34,665 bases of DNA from a virus. The notes under the pieces are model-generated. The model was given only the letters and a program-made list of their open reading frames with translations, made no database searches and was not told the origin of the DNA. The position numbers were made by a program, and so were the translations under genes. This document shows, piece by piece, positions 22,086-29,744 of the stretch (its first letter is position 1; every line of letters begins with the position of its first letter). The DNA lies in the IMG/VR virus record IMGVR_UViG_3300010371_000080, positions 1 to 34,665 of that record. One strand, 5' to 3'.

Positions 22086-23780
22086 GTGACAGGCCCGACA
22101 AGACAACCAGAGCTACCAGTGGTACAAATTCAACAAACCGCAGATGGTGGCTCGTTTAGTTCCATTTACCAGTTTAACCCGTTATCATCACCCAAAGTTC
22201 TAGACTTTAACGTTGTATCATTGACCTGCAAGCCACCTGCTGACAGGACAGGCGGTAAGTTTGAAATTAAAATCACTTCACCTAGTGCTGATAATAGTAC
22301 AATGAATACGATACTAAGTAACATAGTAGAAGGGTGTCAGGTTAAAATCTACAAGGGAAAGACTAACGCAGGTAAATCACTATGTTTTCTTGGTATAATA
22401 GAATCAATAGAAATAGAAGAACCAAACAAGAATCTAATGTTTGTAACTTTATCCGGTCCTGATTGGGGTTCTGATATTCTAAAAAATCGTGTAATTAACG
22501 GTTCATGGATTCAAAGAAGATTGGCAGGTGATCCCACACAGGTAGATACCGCAGACAATAGCACAAAGATTTCTCAAATTATATCAGATATGGTTTCTGT
22601 TTCTAATCGTTACCTTGATCTCAACGGTCCAACAGTTGCACAGCAGGGCATAGTCTATTCAAGTACCTATGTCGTGCCTAGTCCTGATTTACAAGTATCT
22701 CAATTTGAAGCAAACGCTGAAAAAATAGACGACAAACTTTCTGCTTTGGATGATCTTTCAGGTTCAGTCCATTATGTAGATCCTAACAAGAATCTTGTAG
22801 TAAAGCCTGCATTAACTGCTTCTGCTTCCGGTGTATTGATTACAGATGATGTAAATGATTCGGTAGCTTCTACATGGGATCAAACAAAACTGGCTTACAT
22901 TGCACCTGGTAGCAAGTACAAACGAACTTTGGAAAATCACAAGTCAAAGTTATTGGGCTTGGGTGGTGATCAGACAACAATAGACCAGAGCAAGACTACA
23001 ACTACAAACTCGACTAATTTGGATTCTAATTATATTGCCATGCAGTTTATTCCAGTCTTTAACCAATGTGCGCAGATTGATGTTTATTGTGGTTGGGTTG
23101 GAACTCCTACCTCTAATCTTGTCTTGATTCTCGTAGAAGATAATGCAGGATTGCCGACTGGAAGTGTCATACGTACAATACAAAAGGCACCTTCTGATGT
23201 TCCAAGTAGTGGTAATTGGGTATCATTTCCAATTAATGAAACTCTGAACATTGCCAAGAAATACTGGATCGTATTATCAAAAACTGGAACTGCCCCAAAT
23301 ACTTTCAAGTGGTACCGTGACGCCTTAGATACTGGTGTTATCGCAACGTCAGCAGATGGTGTTACCTATACTCTTACAAGTACACCTAACAGGTTCAATT
23401 ATTCTTATCGTGAATATTACTCGACTTCATTGATTTCTATTTATCCACCTTCGGTATCATCAACATCAAAACACTTGCATGAAGAAGTTTACCGTTATGC
23501 CTACATACACCAACAGGCTATCTTGACAAATTACCTCACAGCAATAGCCGGACCATTGACACAAAGAAAAGACATGATTACCTGCTTGATTTATGCGCCT
23601 GATGTTTTGTTATCAATAGGTCAGTCTGTACGTATCAGAAAACAACAATCTGGTTATGTTGTAGATGGAACCTATACGATAGGTGATATAGAGTACATCT
23701 TCCAAGCCGATGATTCGGGAGTAACAGGAACTTTCTATTACCAGATTCAGGCTACGGTTTTCACGCCATATACCTATTAG
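22086..23780 (+). CDS. baseplate hub/tail protein with inserted carbohydrate-binding-like domain
   Basis: 564 aa from GTG, chosen by promoter distance. Residues 1-300 and 450-564 look like a phage tail hub (gp27/Dit-Tal-like): GGKFEIKITSPSADNSTMNT, VKIYKGKTNAGKSLCFLGII, SGSVHYVDPNKNLVVKPAL, and C-terminal DVLLSIGQSVRIRKQQSGYV, TYTIGDIEYIFQADDSG. Between about 310 and 450 lies a jelly-roll-like module (QIDVYCGWVGTPTSNLVLIL, KAPSDVPSSGNWVSFPINET, AKKYWIVLSKTG) resembling domains that bind sugars on cell surfaces. It forms the tail tip and may contact the host S-layer glycans (inference). Confidence 0.75.
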   Translation: MTGPTRQPELPVVQIQQTADGGSFSSIYQFNPLSSPKVLDFNVVSLTCKPPADRTGGKFEIKITSPSADNSTMNTILSNIVEGCQVKIYKGKTNAGKSLCFLGIIESIEIEEPNKNLMFVTLSGPDWGSDILKNRVINGSWIQRRLAGDPTQVDTADNSTKISQIISDMVSVSNRYLDLNGPTVAQQGIVYSSTYVVPSPDLQVSQFEANAEKIDDKLSALDDLSGSVHYVDPNKNLVVKPALTASASGVLITDDVNDSVASTWDQTKLAYIAPGSKYKRTLENHKSKLLGLGGDQTTIDQSKTTTTNSTNLDSNYIAMQFIPVFNQCAQIDVYCGWVGTPTSNLVLILVEDNAGLPTGSVIRTIQKAPSDVPSSGNWVSFPINETLNIAKKYWIVLSKTGTAPNTFKWYRDALDTGVIATSADGVTYTLTSTPNRFNYSYREYYSTSLISIYPPSVSSTSKHLHEEVYRYAYIHQQAILTNYLTAIAGPLTQRKDMITCLIYAPDVLLSIGQSVRIRKQQSGYVVDGTYTIGDIEYIFQADDSGVTGTFYYQIQATVFTPYTY

Positions 23781-23787
23781 TTCTCTT
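23777..23787 (+). promoter_or_regulatory. late-promoter box, fibre genes
   Basis: TTAGTTCTCTT, its TAG being the stop of the hub gene, ending 26 nt before the ATG at 23814. Confidence 0.7.
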
Positions 23788-23813
23788 AGAATATTCTAGT
23801 CAAATTTCTATAC

Positions 23814-24311
23814 ATGGTTGAAAGTAAGGCACAATTCAAACTTACTGGAAACGTAAAAATCTATTCTCATCCAGCCGATTTTACTTATGAAGATTTTAAG
23901 AAATTAACCGAGAAAGAGAAAGAAGAATGTCTTGTATTTGCAGGTGATAACCTAGTTGTCAATGCCGGACTGAATCAGATAGTTGCTCTTTTAATCGCTA
24001 CAAATACCAACTCGATAACTTATTGCGGTGTTGGTTCCAATAGTACGGCTGTCACTGCGGCTGATACTGATCTTAATACTGCTATTGGTTCTAGATTAGC
24101 AATTACAAACCGTTATGCCGGAACTACTGGTGTCGGTCACTTTGACACATTCTATTCTTCATCTAGTAACAACGGAACTTGGCTTGAGACAGGATTGTTT
24201 GACGCTTCAAGTTCTGGTAACATGATATGTAGAAAAATTATTTCCAGTTTTGTTAAATCATCTACCAACACAGCGACAGTCGCCTGGACATTAATTTTGA
24301 GTGCGATCTAG
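23814..24311 (+). CDS. tail fibre/tip protein
   Basis: 165 aa. NLVVNAGLNQIVALLIATNT, YCGVGSNSTAVTAADTDLNT, RLAITNRYAGTTGVGHFDTF and NGTWLETGLFDASSSGNMIC form a pattern I know from phage tail-fibre-associated proteins (a conserved beta-sandwich with the NxxxxxGLN start). Position after the hub and before LamG-like adhesin fits the tail tip. N-terminal 45 residues look like an attachment domain. Confidence 0.75.
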   Translation: MVESKAQFKLTGNVKIYSHPADFTYEDFKKLTEKEKEECLVFAGDNLVVNAGLNQIVALLIATNTNSITYCGVGSNSTAVTAADTDLNTAIGSRLAITNRYAGTTGVGHFDTFYSSSSNNGTWLETGLFDASSSGNMICRKIISSFVKSSTNTATVAWTLILSAI

Positions 24312-24314
24312 ATT

Positions 24315-25304
24315 ATGTCGGCAGTAAATAATTTCAGAGATACAACGGATGCGGATATACTAAACAAGTTACGACAAGATATCGAGTCTGCAAAAGCTGG
24401 AAATACTTCACAGAATAATTTTACGTTAAATTACATTTCACCTAACGCTGATACGATAGATATTACTGATTCCATCACAGTTAATGGAACTTTACAGAGT
24501 GTTTCTGATACAATAGATATTACTGATTCTGTTTCTCAGACCAATGTAAATACTGGATTGTTCCAAGTCGAGGATGATTCAAGTTATCAGAAACTTATGT
24601 TGTCTTTTGATAATGATTATGTTGATGTTTCAGGAAACAAAAACGCTGGAACACTTACAGGAACTGAAACTTATGTTAATGGTGCTATTACATATTCAGA
24701 TGGTAGAACAAACAAGGCGTTCAGTTTTAACGGTTCATCATCAGTTAATTTTCCAAGTAATTCAGGATTAAACCCCACTGGTGCAGTATCTATTACAGGT
24801 TGGTTATACTTACCAACAACCTCTGGAGGAGATCCTGAAAGGGATATAATCACTAAATTCGGTCAGTATATGTTAAGAGTAGATGCAAACTCTGAAGCAT
24901 CTAATAGATTAGCTTGGTTCGTATGGACTAATAACTCAGGAGTTCAAACAATCCATGATAGATTAACTTACACATACACTCCTAATACATGGTTCCATTT
25001 TTGTGCATTGTACGAACAATCTAGCGGAAGATGGGAATTATGGGTAAACACAGTTTTACAATCAAGTAGTACAATAGGCGGTTCACTCGCATTATGGACA
25101 AGTACATCAGCATTAGGTATTGGGAGTTCTGGTGATGGTGTAAATGCAATAGTGAAAAATGGATCACGATTCGATGATATACAAATCTGGAATTATGCTT
25201 TATCAACTTCTGATATTACAACATTATACAACGGACAACAGATAGCACACAACCCATCAGTAACACCAGTCGCACAGGTGGCATTTTGCGATTGTGCAGC
25301 ATAG
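24315..25304 (+). CDS. LamG/concanavalin-like adhesin
   Basis: 329 aa. Residues 45-80 hold two copies of a short motif (ADTIDITDSITVNG and SDTIDITDSVSQTN) encoded by near-identical DNA. Residues 90-305 fit a LamG-like lectin: LMLSFDNDYVDVSGNKNAGT, SFNGSSSVNFPSNSGLNPTG, SITGWLYLPT, WFHFCALYEQSSGRWELWVN, FDDIQIWNYALSTSDITTLY. Probably a receptor-binding fibre recognising host glycans. The C-terminal tail has FCDCAA. Confidence 0.85.
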   Translation: MSAVNNFRDTTDADILNKLRQDIESAKAGNTSQNNFTLNYISPNADTIDITDSITVNGTLQSVSDTIDITDSVSQTNVNTGLFQVEDDSSYQKLMLSFDNDYVDVSGNKNAGTLTGTETYVNGAITYSDGRTNKAFSFNGSSSVNFPSNSGLNPTGAVSITGWLYLPTTSGGDPERDIITKFGQYMLRVDANSEASNRLAWFVWTNNSGVQTIHDRLTYTYTPNTWFHFCALYEQSSGRWELWVNTVLQSSSTIGGSLALWTSTSALGIGSSGDGVNAIVKNGSRFDDIQIWNYALSTSDITTLYNGQQIAHNPSVTPVAQVAFCDCAA

Positions 25305-25315
25305 GAGTGATTTAG

Positions 25316-26101
25316 ATGGGATCTGGCGGAGTTCAATGGGATTCGGGTGATGTAGTAGGTGCTGCTAGGCTAAATCAAAAATCTGTATTCGTAGGAACAG
25401 GTGCACAGATTAACAGTGCTACTACTTACGCTGGAATGTTGGCATATTGTACGAGTACGGGATCAGGATTTACGGCAGATTTCCTATATGAAAGAAATAC
25501 AGCAAACTCGGCATGGTCTAACATACCAATTCTTACAAGCCTGACAGCAAACAAATATCTTTACTATGATGGATCGGTTTTCACTCAAAAGTTCGGACCT
25601 TATGAAATACTGGACAATCATACCGCAGGTGGTACGGAATCTACTTATACGTTTACACCTGGCTCGGCACTCACAGCAGCAAACTATACCAAGGTTATCA
25701 TAACAATAGAAGGTGAAATCTCGGCAGCATTGGCACTTTATCTTACAATCAACGGTGCAAGTACTGGTTACATGTATAACGGTGCAAGAATGACAGGTGC
25801 CGCAGTTACCGCAGTAGGTGCAAGTTCACAGGCTCAATGGGTGGTACTAAGCAATACTACATTATCAGCAGCAGGAGATACATTTTCTTGTACAATCGAG
25901 TTTGACTTGGGTGATACAACCTCTAGTAAAATAGGCGGATTTTCAAAAGGTGGTGATCATATTACCAATGGTTATTTAGAAGAATACAATTTATCCGGTA
26001 CTGCTGGACCAACAATCACATCAATTACAGTTGCAACAAGCACCTCAACTTGGAAAGCTAGTACAAGAATAACAACAACCGCAGTCAGAAGAAGTATATG
26101 A
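25316..26101 (+). CDS. tail fibre/receptor-binding protein
   Basis: 261 aa with a good ribosome site (AGGAGTGAT, 5 nt before ATG). N terminus QWDSGDVVGAARLNQKSVFV is a typical phage-fibre opening that docks to the tail. Further parts are beta-rich, Thr/Ser/Gly-rich (FTPGSALTAANYTKVIITIE, SAALALYLTINGASTGYMYN, STWKASTRITTTAVRRSI), like a trimeric fibre head. Overlaps the next gene by ATGA. Confidence 0.75.
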   Translation: MGSGGVQWDSGDVVGAARLNQKSVFVGTGAQINSATTYAGMLAYCTSTGSGFTADFLYERNTANSAWSNIPILTSLTANKYLYYDGSVFTQKFGPYEILDNHTAGGTESTYTFTPGSALTAANYTKVIITIEGEISAALALYLTINGASTGYMYNGARMTGAAVTAVGASSQAQWVVLSNTTLSAAGDTFSCTIEFDLGDTTSSKIGGFSKGGDHITNGYLEEYNLSGTAGPTITSITVATSTSTWKASTRITTTAVRRSI

Positions 26102-26352
26102 CCTTAACAAACTCTCAAATAACTAATGGTGTCGGGTATCTACAAATCTGGATTAACCAATCTACCGAACTTGTCAATGTGTTAAACGATCCAAACTCAT
26201 CTTCAACTGACAAGACAAACGCAACAAATGGTATCAAAACAGCATTAGGTAATATTTACAAATTAATGAATACCGCCTGTCAGGCTCAGGGATGGACACC
26301 ACCATCGGGGGTATTTACAGCACAACAACTGTCAAACATGGGAATAACATAA
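26098..26352 (+). CDS. 84-aa hypothetical protein of the fibre cluster
   Basis: ATGA overlap with the fibre gene. MTLTNSQITNGVGYLQIWIN, then NATNGIKTALGNIYKLMNTA: Asn/Thr-rich helices, no membrane segment. Probably a fibre-associated or chaperone-like protein by position. Not recognised. Confidence 0.6.
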   Translation: MTLTNSQITNGVGYLQIWINQSTELVNVLNDPNSSSTDKTNATNGIKTALGNIYKLMNTACQAQGWTPPSGVFTAQQLSNMGIT

Positions 26353-26353
26353 C

Positions 26354-26605
26354 ATGCCACCAGACGATCTTATAATTTCAATACTAAATAATATCAAAGA
26401 TGATGTAAGGGAAATCAGAGATATTCAAAAAGAACAGGGAAGTAAAATTTCTGATTTATGTACCAGAACTGCATTAAATGAAAAAGACATCCATAACGTA
26501 ATAGAGGAACAGGTAAACAAATCAACATTAAAGTTCAAGATTATCTCGACAATTTTTGGTGTTATAGGCGCAAGCAGTACGATATTTTCATATCTTAAAC
26601 ATTAA
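26354..26605 (+). CDS. XhlA-like small membrane protein (coiled coil plus TM)
   Basis: 83 aa. Residues 10-55 are a charged coiled coil (DDVREIRDIQKEQGSKISDL), residues 62-80 a hydrophobic segment (FKIISTIFGVIGASSTIFSY). The coiled-coil-then-C-terminal-TM layout is that of XhlA/holin-accessory proteins that sit next to holins. The following gene is holin-like, supporting a lysis or membrane pair. Function inferred. Confidence 0.6.
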   Translation: MPPDDLIISILNNIKDDVREIRDIQKEQGSKISDLCTRTALNEKDIHNVIEEQVNKSTLKFKIISTIFGVIGASSTIFSYLKH

Positions 26606-26633
26606 CTCACCTTATATGGCACTCGGTACCGTA
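26605..26633 (+). promoter_or_regulatory. TATA promoter with CGGTACCG palindrome, copy 2
   Basis: Repeats the block at 2788 (identical CTCACCTTATATGGCACTCG), here followed by GTACCGTA so that CGGTACCG forms a perfect 8-bp palindrome. CCTTATAT (26610-26617) ends 28 nt before the ATG at 26646. Starts at the stop codon of the previous gene. Confidence 0.72.
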
Positions 26634-26645
26634 TTTTAAAGTAAC

Positions 26646-26924
26646 ATGAATGAAATGATTGCGGTAGTAGCCATACTAGCGGCTGAATTGGGTGCCATAG
26701 CCTCAACAATACAGGGTTATTGGAACGCACCACCAGAGCAAAAATATAGCACAAAGAAACTATTGAGTGCACTATTATCATCTGGATTTACAGCGTTTGG
26801 TCTGGTCAATCTATCGGCACTATCAAGCACCGATCCCTCTAATTTCACTTGGGTTGGTTTGATTTTAGGAAACCTCATCCTAGGATTCGGAATTGATAAG
26901 GTACACAGCGTACTTGACAAGTAG
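26646..26924 (+). CDS. holin-like membrane protein
   Basis: 92 aa. Hydrophobic segments at about 3-21 (EMIAVVAILAAELGAIAS), 43-62 (ALLSSGFTAFGLVNLSAL) and 68-86 (FTWVGLILGNLILGFGID), short basic linker with KKLL. Three short helices in under 100 residues, no signal peptide: holin type. It would form pores timing release. Own promoter, shared with the gene at 2826 and different from the neighbouring late boxes. Confidence 0.6.
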   Translation: MNEMIAVVAILAAELGAIASTIQGYWNAPPEQKYSTKKLLSALLSSGFTAFGLVNLSALSSTDPSNFTWVGLILGNLILGFGIDKVHSVLDK

Positions 26925-26930
26925 TATATT

Positions 26931-26941
26931 TTAGTTCTCTT
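26931..26941 (+). promoter_or_regulatory. late-promoter box, last late gene
   Basis: TTAGTTCTCTT ending 26 nt before the ATG at 26968; followed by AG as at 7442, 16995 and 23777. Confidence 0.72.
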
Positions 26942-26967
26942 AGAACACTACTTTCCAATATTTTTCC

Positions 26968-27411
26968 ATGAGCTCAAAAGCAGACTATGTTAATGCTCTG
27001 AAATCCCAACTACCACAGGCTGTAAACGCCATAGGCGCAGACAAGCTGGATAATTGGGCTAACGGAAGCATAGCATCAATACAGAGGGATAAAGAGTTTG
27101 CAATATTCAACAAAGAGGGATTAACCCAACATTTGAAGAATATCGTACTTTGTTATCTCAACCTTCCAAGCGTGGGTTATAGCGACTTTTCCGACAAAAA
27201 GAAAGTCGCTGGCGATCAATACAGAGGTTATGTTTCTATGGCCTCGGCAGTTCTGGATCAGTCTATCGCACAGTTGAGTGTACTACAAGCACAGGGTGCA
27301 TCATCTGACGTAATAGCAATCCAACAGGGAACAATAGACGCACAACTAAAGAACCTTAACACATGGAAGAAAACACTTGCAGACGCCTTGGCATCAGGTC
27401 AAGTAGTCTAA
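26968..27411 (+). CDS. 147-aa late protein, unknown
   Basis: Helical, Ala/Gln/Ser-rich: KSQLPQAVNAIGADKLDNWA, SVGYSDFSDKKKVAGDQYRG, SAVLDQSIAQLSVLQAQGAS, LNTWKKTLADALASGQV. No Cys-pair or membrane segment. Transcribed from its own late box as the last late gene; a virion-internal or tail-associated protein is the simplest guess. Confidence 0.62.
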   Translation: MSSKADYVNALKSQLPQAVNAIGADKLDNWANGSIASIQRDKEFAIFNKEGLTQHLKNIVLCYLNLPSVGYSDFSDKKKVAGDQYRGYVSMASAVLDQSIAQLSVLQAQGASSDVIAIQQGTIDAQLKNLNTWKKTLADALASGQVV

Positions 27412-27445
27412 AATCCCTATTTTTCTAAAACTTTTTATTCTAGCC
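27412..27445 (+). terminator. T-rich end of late region
   Basis: TATTTTTCTAAAACTTTTTATTC follows the last late gene: two T5 runs and no hairpin. The second run (CTTTTTATTC, 27431-27440) could also act as a TATA-like element for the gene at 27471, 31-40 nt away. Confidence 0.5.
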
Positions 27446-27460
27446 TACCTATTTACTAAC

Positions 27461-27480
27461 TGTTCACGCAATGGCAAGAG
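27461..27480 (+). promoter_or_regulatory. shared start context GTTCACGCAATGGCAAGA, copy A
   Basis: The 18 nt GTTCACGCAATGGCAAGA around the start codon at 27471 recur exactly at 32015-32032, at the start of the other microgene operon. A copy missing two A, and so its ATG, is at 31852. May be a translation or regulatory leader shared by early operons. Confidence 0.55.
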
Positions 27481-27728
27481 ATCAGAGAATTAAGGAATTA
27501 ATTTCGAGGCAGATATACTATGGTTCATCATTAGCTGTAAAATTAAGAAAAGTAAAATCTGTTATTTTCTATGATGTTTATCTTTGGCTTGACCAAGGTA
27601 AGACGGATAATAAAATTCTGGTTAGAACAGGAATTTACCAGAACCAAGATCCTAACGAATTATTTGATTTGGTAGAAAGTGAAATTGGAAAATACAAACT
27701 CGGTAAGCGTAAGGAGTTGTTACATTGA
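27471..27728 (+). CDS. 85-aa basic protein, first of microgene operon
   Basis: Reads MARDQRIKELISRQIYYGSS, KLRKVKSVIFYDVYLWLDQG, then LVESEIGKYKLGKRKELLH. Small alpha/beta, basic; not recognised. The stop overlaps the next TTG start, beginning a chain of about 15 overlapping genes. Confidence 0.6.
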   Translation: MARDQRIKELISRQIYYGSSLAVKLRKVKSVIFYDVYLWLDQGKTDNKILVRTGIYQNQDPNELFDLVESEIGKYKLGKRKELLH

Positions 27729-27874
27729 CAGTAGAGGAAACACGTAAACAGAATAAATTTTTATTCCAGCAATTTTCATCTTTATTAGAATCTGTGGCTA
27801 AGGTTGATTTCTTAACACAGGAAGAACAAGACCGCATAGTACAAGAATTATGTGATAGGTGGGCTAATCAATGA
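27725..27874 (+). CDS. 49-aa helical protein
   Basis: TTGA start, ATGA end overlap. MTVEETRKQNKFLFQQFSSL, then AKVDFLTQEEQDRIVQELCD. Amphipathic helices only. Unknown. Confidence 0.58.
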   Translation: MTVEETRKQNKFLFQQFSSLLESVAKVDFLTQEEQDRIVQELCDRWANQ

Positions 27875-28104
27875 CACTTCCATCTAACAGTTTAGAAGAA
27901 CATTGTAGTGATTCTTTCTGTTGTGGTGGTAAGAATAGAAGTAAATTATGTTTTATCTGTAAACATGAACTAGACGAACATGCAGACGTTCATAGACCAT
28001 TTGGTCAAAGTGGCAAAGCCTGTTTTCATGGTAAGTGTGATTGTAATAGTTACGAATCAATGTATAACTTAGACGGTAGTAAACGCAAGAGTTTGTTCTC
28101 ATGA
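27871..28104 (+). CDS. 77-aa Cys/His-rich protein
   Basis: HCSDSFCCGGKNRSKLCFIC, HELDEHADVHRPFGQSGKAC, FHGKCDCNSY. Eight cysteines and five histidines in 77 residues, probably two zinc sites. Overlaps both neighbours by 4 nt. Confidence 0.65.
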   Translation: MTLPSNSLEEHCSDSFCCGGKNRSKLCFICKHELDEHADVHRPFGQSGKACFHGKCDCNSYESMYNLDGSKRKSLFS

Positions 28105-28286
28105 CAAAGAAGTTACAATGTTTATTTGGATTTCATAATGTCGAGATATTCTGTGGTCCAGAAAAGGGGACTTGGCTTTATGCCTGCGATAAATGCGGTA
28201 AAAGATTTGTTCCAAAGGAATCAAGAACAATAGAACCAAAATCATATGAGGATTTACTTAAACTAACAAAACGAGGTAGTGGTTAA
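28101..28286 (+). CDS. 61-aa zinc-finger protein
   Basis: MTKKLQCLFGFHNVEIFCGP, GTWLYACDKCGKRFVPKESR. The ACDKCGKRF block is a zinc-ribbon knuckle; CLFGFH is the first half. Common zinc-ribbon form in phages and archaea. Confidence 0.65.
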   Translation: MTKKLQCLFGFHNVEIFCGPEKGTWLYACDKCGKRFVPKESRTIEPKSYEDLLKLTKRGSG

Positions 28287-28287
28287 G

Positions 28288-28383
28288 ATGTACTACGCAG
28301 AAGCCCATCCAGAATGTCAATGTTCTGCATGTAGAAATAGAAGGCATAATCTAAGATTAGAACGTAGGGTGAATGGTAATTGA
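28288..28383 (+). CDS. 31-aa zinc microprotein
   Basis: ATG one base after the previous stop; stop overlaps the next TTG. Reads MYYAEAHPECQCSACRNRRH then basic RLERR. C-x-C-x2-C plus His could hold a single metal. Very short. Confidence 0.5.
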   Translation: MYYAEAHPECQCSACRNRRHNLRLERRVNGN

Positions 28384-28610
28384 ATAAGAGAAACATAATA
28401 GGATTGATTGGAAGTCTCTCTGTATTTTTCTATGCGTTAAATATGAATTATAATCTTTGGAAAAATGGGGATGAAATATGGTGGTTTGGTGTTATAATGC
28501 AATTTGTATTCATGGGTATGGCTTATGCAGTATATCGTGTTTGTAATATGAAAACATTTCAAGAACAATATAGAGAACGATTCCCTAATGACAATATGGA
28601 GAAACAGTAA
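28380..28610 (+). CDS. 76-aa two-helix membrane protein
   Basis: TTG start overlapping the previous stop. Segments NIIGLIGSLSVFFYALNMNY and WWFGVIMQFVFMGMAYAVYR are hydrophobic; charged C-terminal tail QEQYRERFPNDNMEKQ. A membrane protein among zinc proteins; role unknown. Confidence 0.68.
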   Translation: MNKRNIIGLIGSLSVFFYALNMNYNLWKNGDEIWWFGVIMQFVFMGMAYAVYRVCNMKTFQEQYRERFPNDNMEKQ

Positions 28611-28819
28611 TGCCAGTCATGCCCGAAGGTCAAAGATGTTGTATGTGTAATAACGTTCCTGACTTGTACTGTCAAATCAATAATCCTAACGGAGAAAAGG
28701 GATTCATGGCTTGGTATTGTGCATATCACCTTAGATTGAAACTACAACAATATGCAAAGATTATTCCTAAGATTTATCCTCATTACTACTTTCAAAGAAA
28801 GGAATTGACCGTCAAATGA
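28610..28819 (+). CDS. 69-aa zinc protein
   Basis: TAATG overlap start. EGQRCCMCNNVPDLYCQINN, FMAWYCAYHLRLKLQQYAKI: C-x2-C plus C-x2-H zinc site with a helical tail. Unknown. Confidence 0.63.
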   Translation: MPVMPEGQRCCMCNNVPDLYCQINNPNGEKGFMAWYCAYHLRLKLQQYAKIIPKIYPHYYFQRKELTVK

Positions 28820-29115
28820 CAATACCGTCATATTGTTTAGAATGGTGTGATTTTAATCCTAAAAAATTACCCACTACTAAGATTGGGAAGTGTGAAAATA
28901 GTGAACATGAGGACTGGCAAGGCGATGATAACCATGATGAAGAACTTAAACTCTGTATGTATTATTCTGATTTTTATAATCATGTTGTGGAGATGGATAA
29001 ACATCACTTAACAGACGATGAACAAGATGACCTATGGGATGAAGCAATTACTAAGAAATGGAAGCCAAATTCAGAAGCATACTGGTGTAAAGATTGTATT
29101 GAGTGTTTAGAATGA
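28816..29115 (+). CDS. 99-aa acidic Cys-containing protein
   Basis: ATGA overlap. YCLEWCDFNPKKLPTTKIGK, CENSEHEDWQGDDNHDEELK, acidic DDEQDDLWDEAITKKW, and C-terminal YWCKDCIECLE. Cys pairs at both ends suggest a metal-held fold. Not recognised. Confidence 0.6.
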   Translation: MTIPSYCLEWCDFNPKKLPTTKIGKCENSEHEDWQGDDNHDEELKLCMYYSDFYNHVVEMDKHHLTDDEQDDLWDEAITKKWKPNSEAYWCKDCIECLE

Positions 29116-29252
29116 CATCTACAACATTATGTTATTGCATGTGTCATCCTGAACCAATACCACATATGAAGGGTAAACCTTACGAACATTGTGTTGATTG
29201 TAGAAGAAAAGAGTTAGGATTTGATTATGAGAGAGGTATTGTGTTCTCTTGA
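29112..29252 (+). CDS. 46-aa zinc microprotein
   Basis: ATGA start. MTSTTLCYCMCHPEPIPHMK, YEHCVDCRRKELGFDYERG: C-x-C-x-C-H and H-C-x2-C. Its final codons contain GTTCTCTT, a chance match to the late box without correct spacing. Overlaps next TTG. Confidence 0.55.
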   Translation: MTSTTLCYCMCHPEPIPHMKGKPYEHCVDCRRKELGFDYERGIVFS

Positions 29253-29440
29253 CAAAAGATAATAAGAGTAATAGGATAAATACGTTCTATTGTACAGGAT
29301 GCCAAGGACAAGTCTTAGAAGCAACTGTTCTAAATCATGCCTTCTATTGTGATGAGTGTATTACTAGAATGGGTGGAATTATCAAACACTATGAACCATA
29401 TCCAATTACAAAACAAAAGGAGAATCAATCCAATGGATAA
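29249..29440 (+). CDS. 63-aa zinc protein
   Basis: TTGA start. RINTFYCTGCQGQVLEATVL, NHAFYCDECITRMGGIIKHY: two C-x2-C knuckles, the normal zinc-ribbon arrangement. Confidence 0.65.
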   Translation: MTKDNKSNRINTFYCTGCQGQVLEATVLNHAFYCDECITRMGGIIKHYEPYPITKQKENQSNG

Positions 29441-29744
29441 CGAGTGTCTTGGAATAGACATGGCAGATTTTCTAACAGATAAGAACGGTGTCGTATGTCA
29501 TTCTTGTTTTATGACTATTGATCTTACACAAATTAAATTCCCAGAACCTTCAAAATGGCATAAAAGGCTTGAACTGTTTGTAGGTAAACGAGATTGGTTT
29601 CGTGTTACATGTCCTCACTGTCAAAAGAGAGATGTTTACTTATACACCGAAGTTAGACCAATATCCGATTTAAAACGAAAAATGGATGAATTAAACAAGC
29701 ATGCTGAAACTACTGAACCTCAATTTCGAGAGTGGGATAATTGA
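29433..29744 (+). CDS. 103-aa zinc protein with ribosome site
   Basis: The ATG at 29433 is chosen because AAAGGAGA lies 10 nt upstream and it overlaps the previous stop; in-frame starts further upstream would lie deep in the previous gene. VVCHSCFMTIDLTQIKFPEP and RVTCPHCQKRDVYLYTEVRP give two C-x2-C pairs about 40 apart; a C-terminal helix follows. Looks like a split zinc ribbon. Unknown. Confidence 0.62.
   Translation: MDNECLGIDMADFLTDKNGVVCHSCFMTIDLTQIKFPEPSKWHKRLELFVGKRDWFRVTCPHCQKRDVYLYTEVRPISDLKRKMDELNKHAETTEPQFREWDN

Noticed and set aside
29243-29250. GTTCTCTT as a twelfth late-promoter box
   Set aside because: It lies inside the end of a coding gene in the early region and no start codon sits 24-28 nt downstream.
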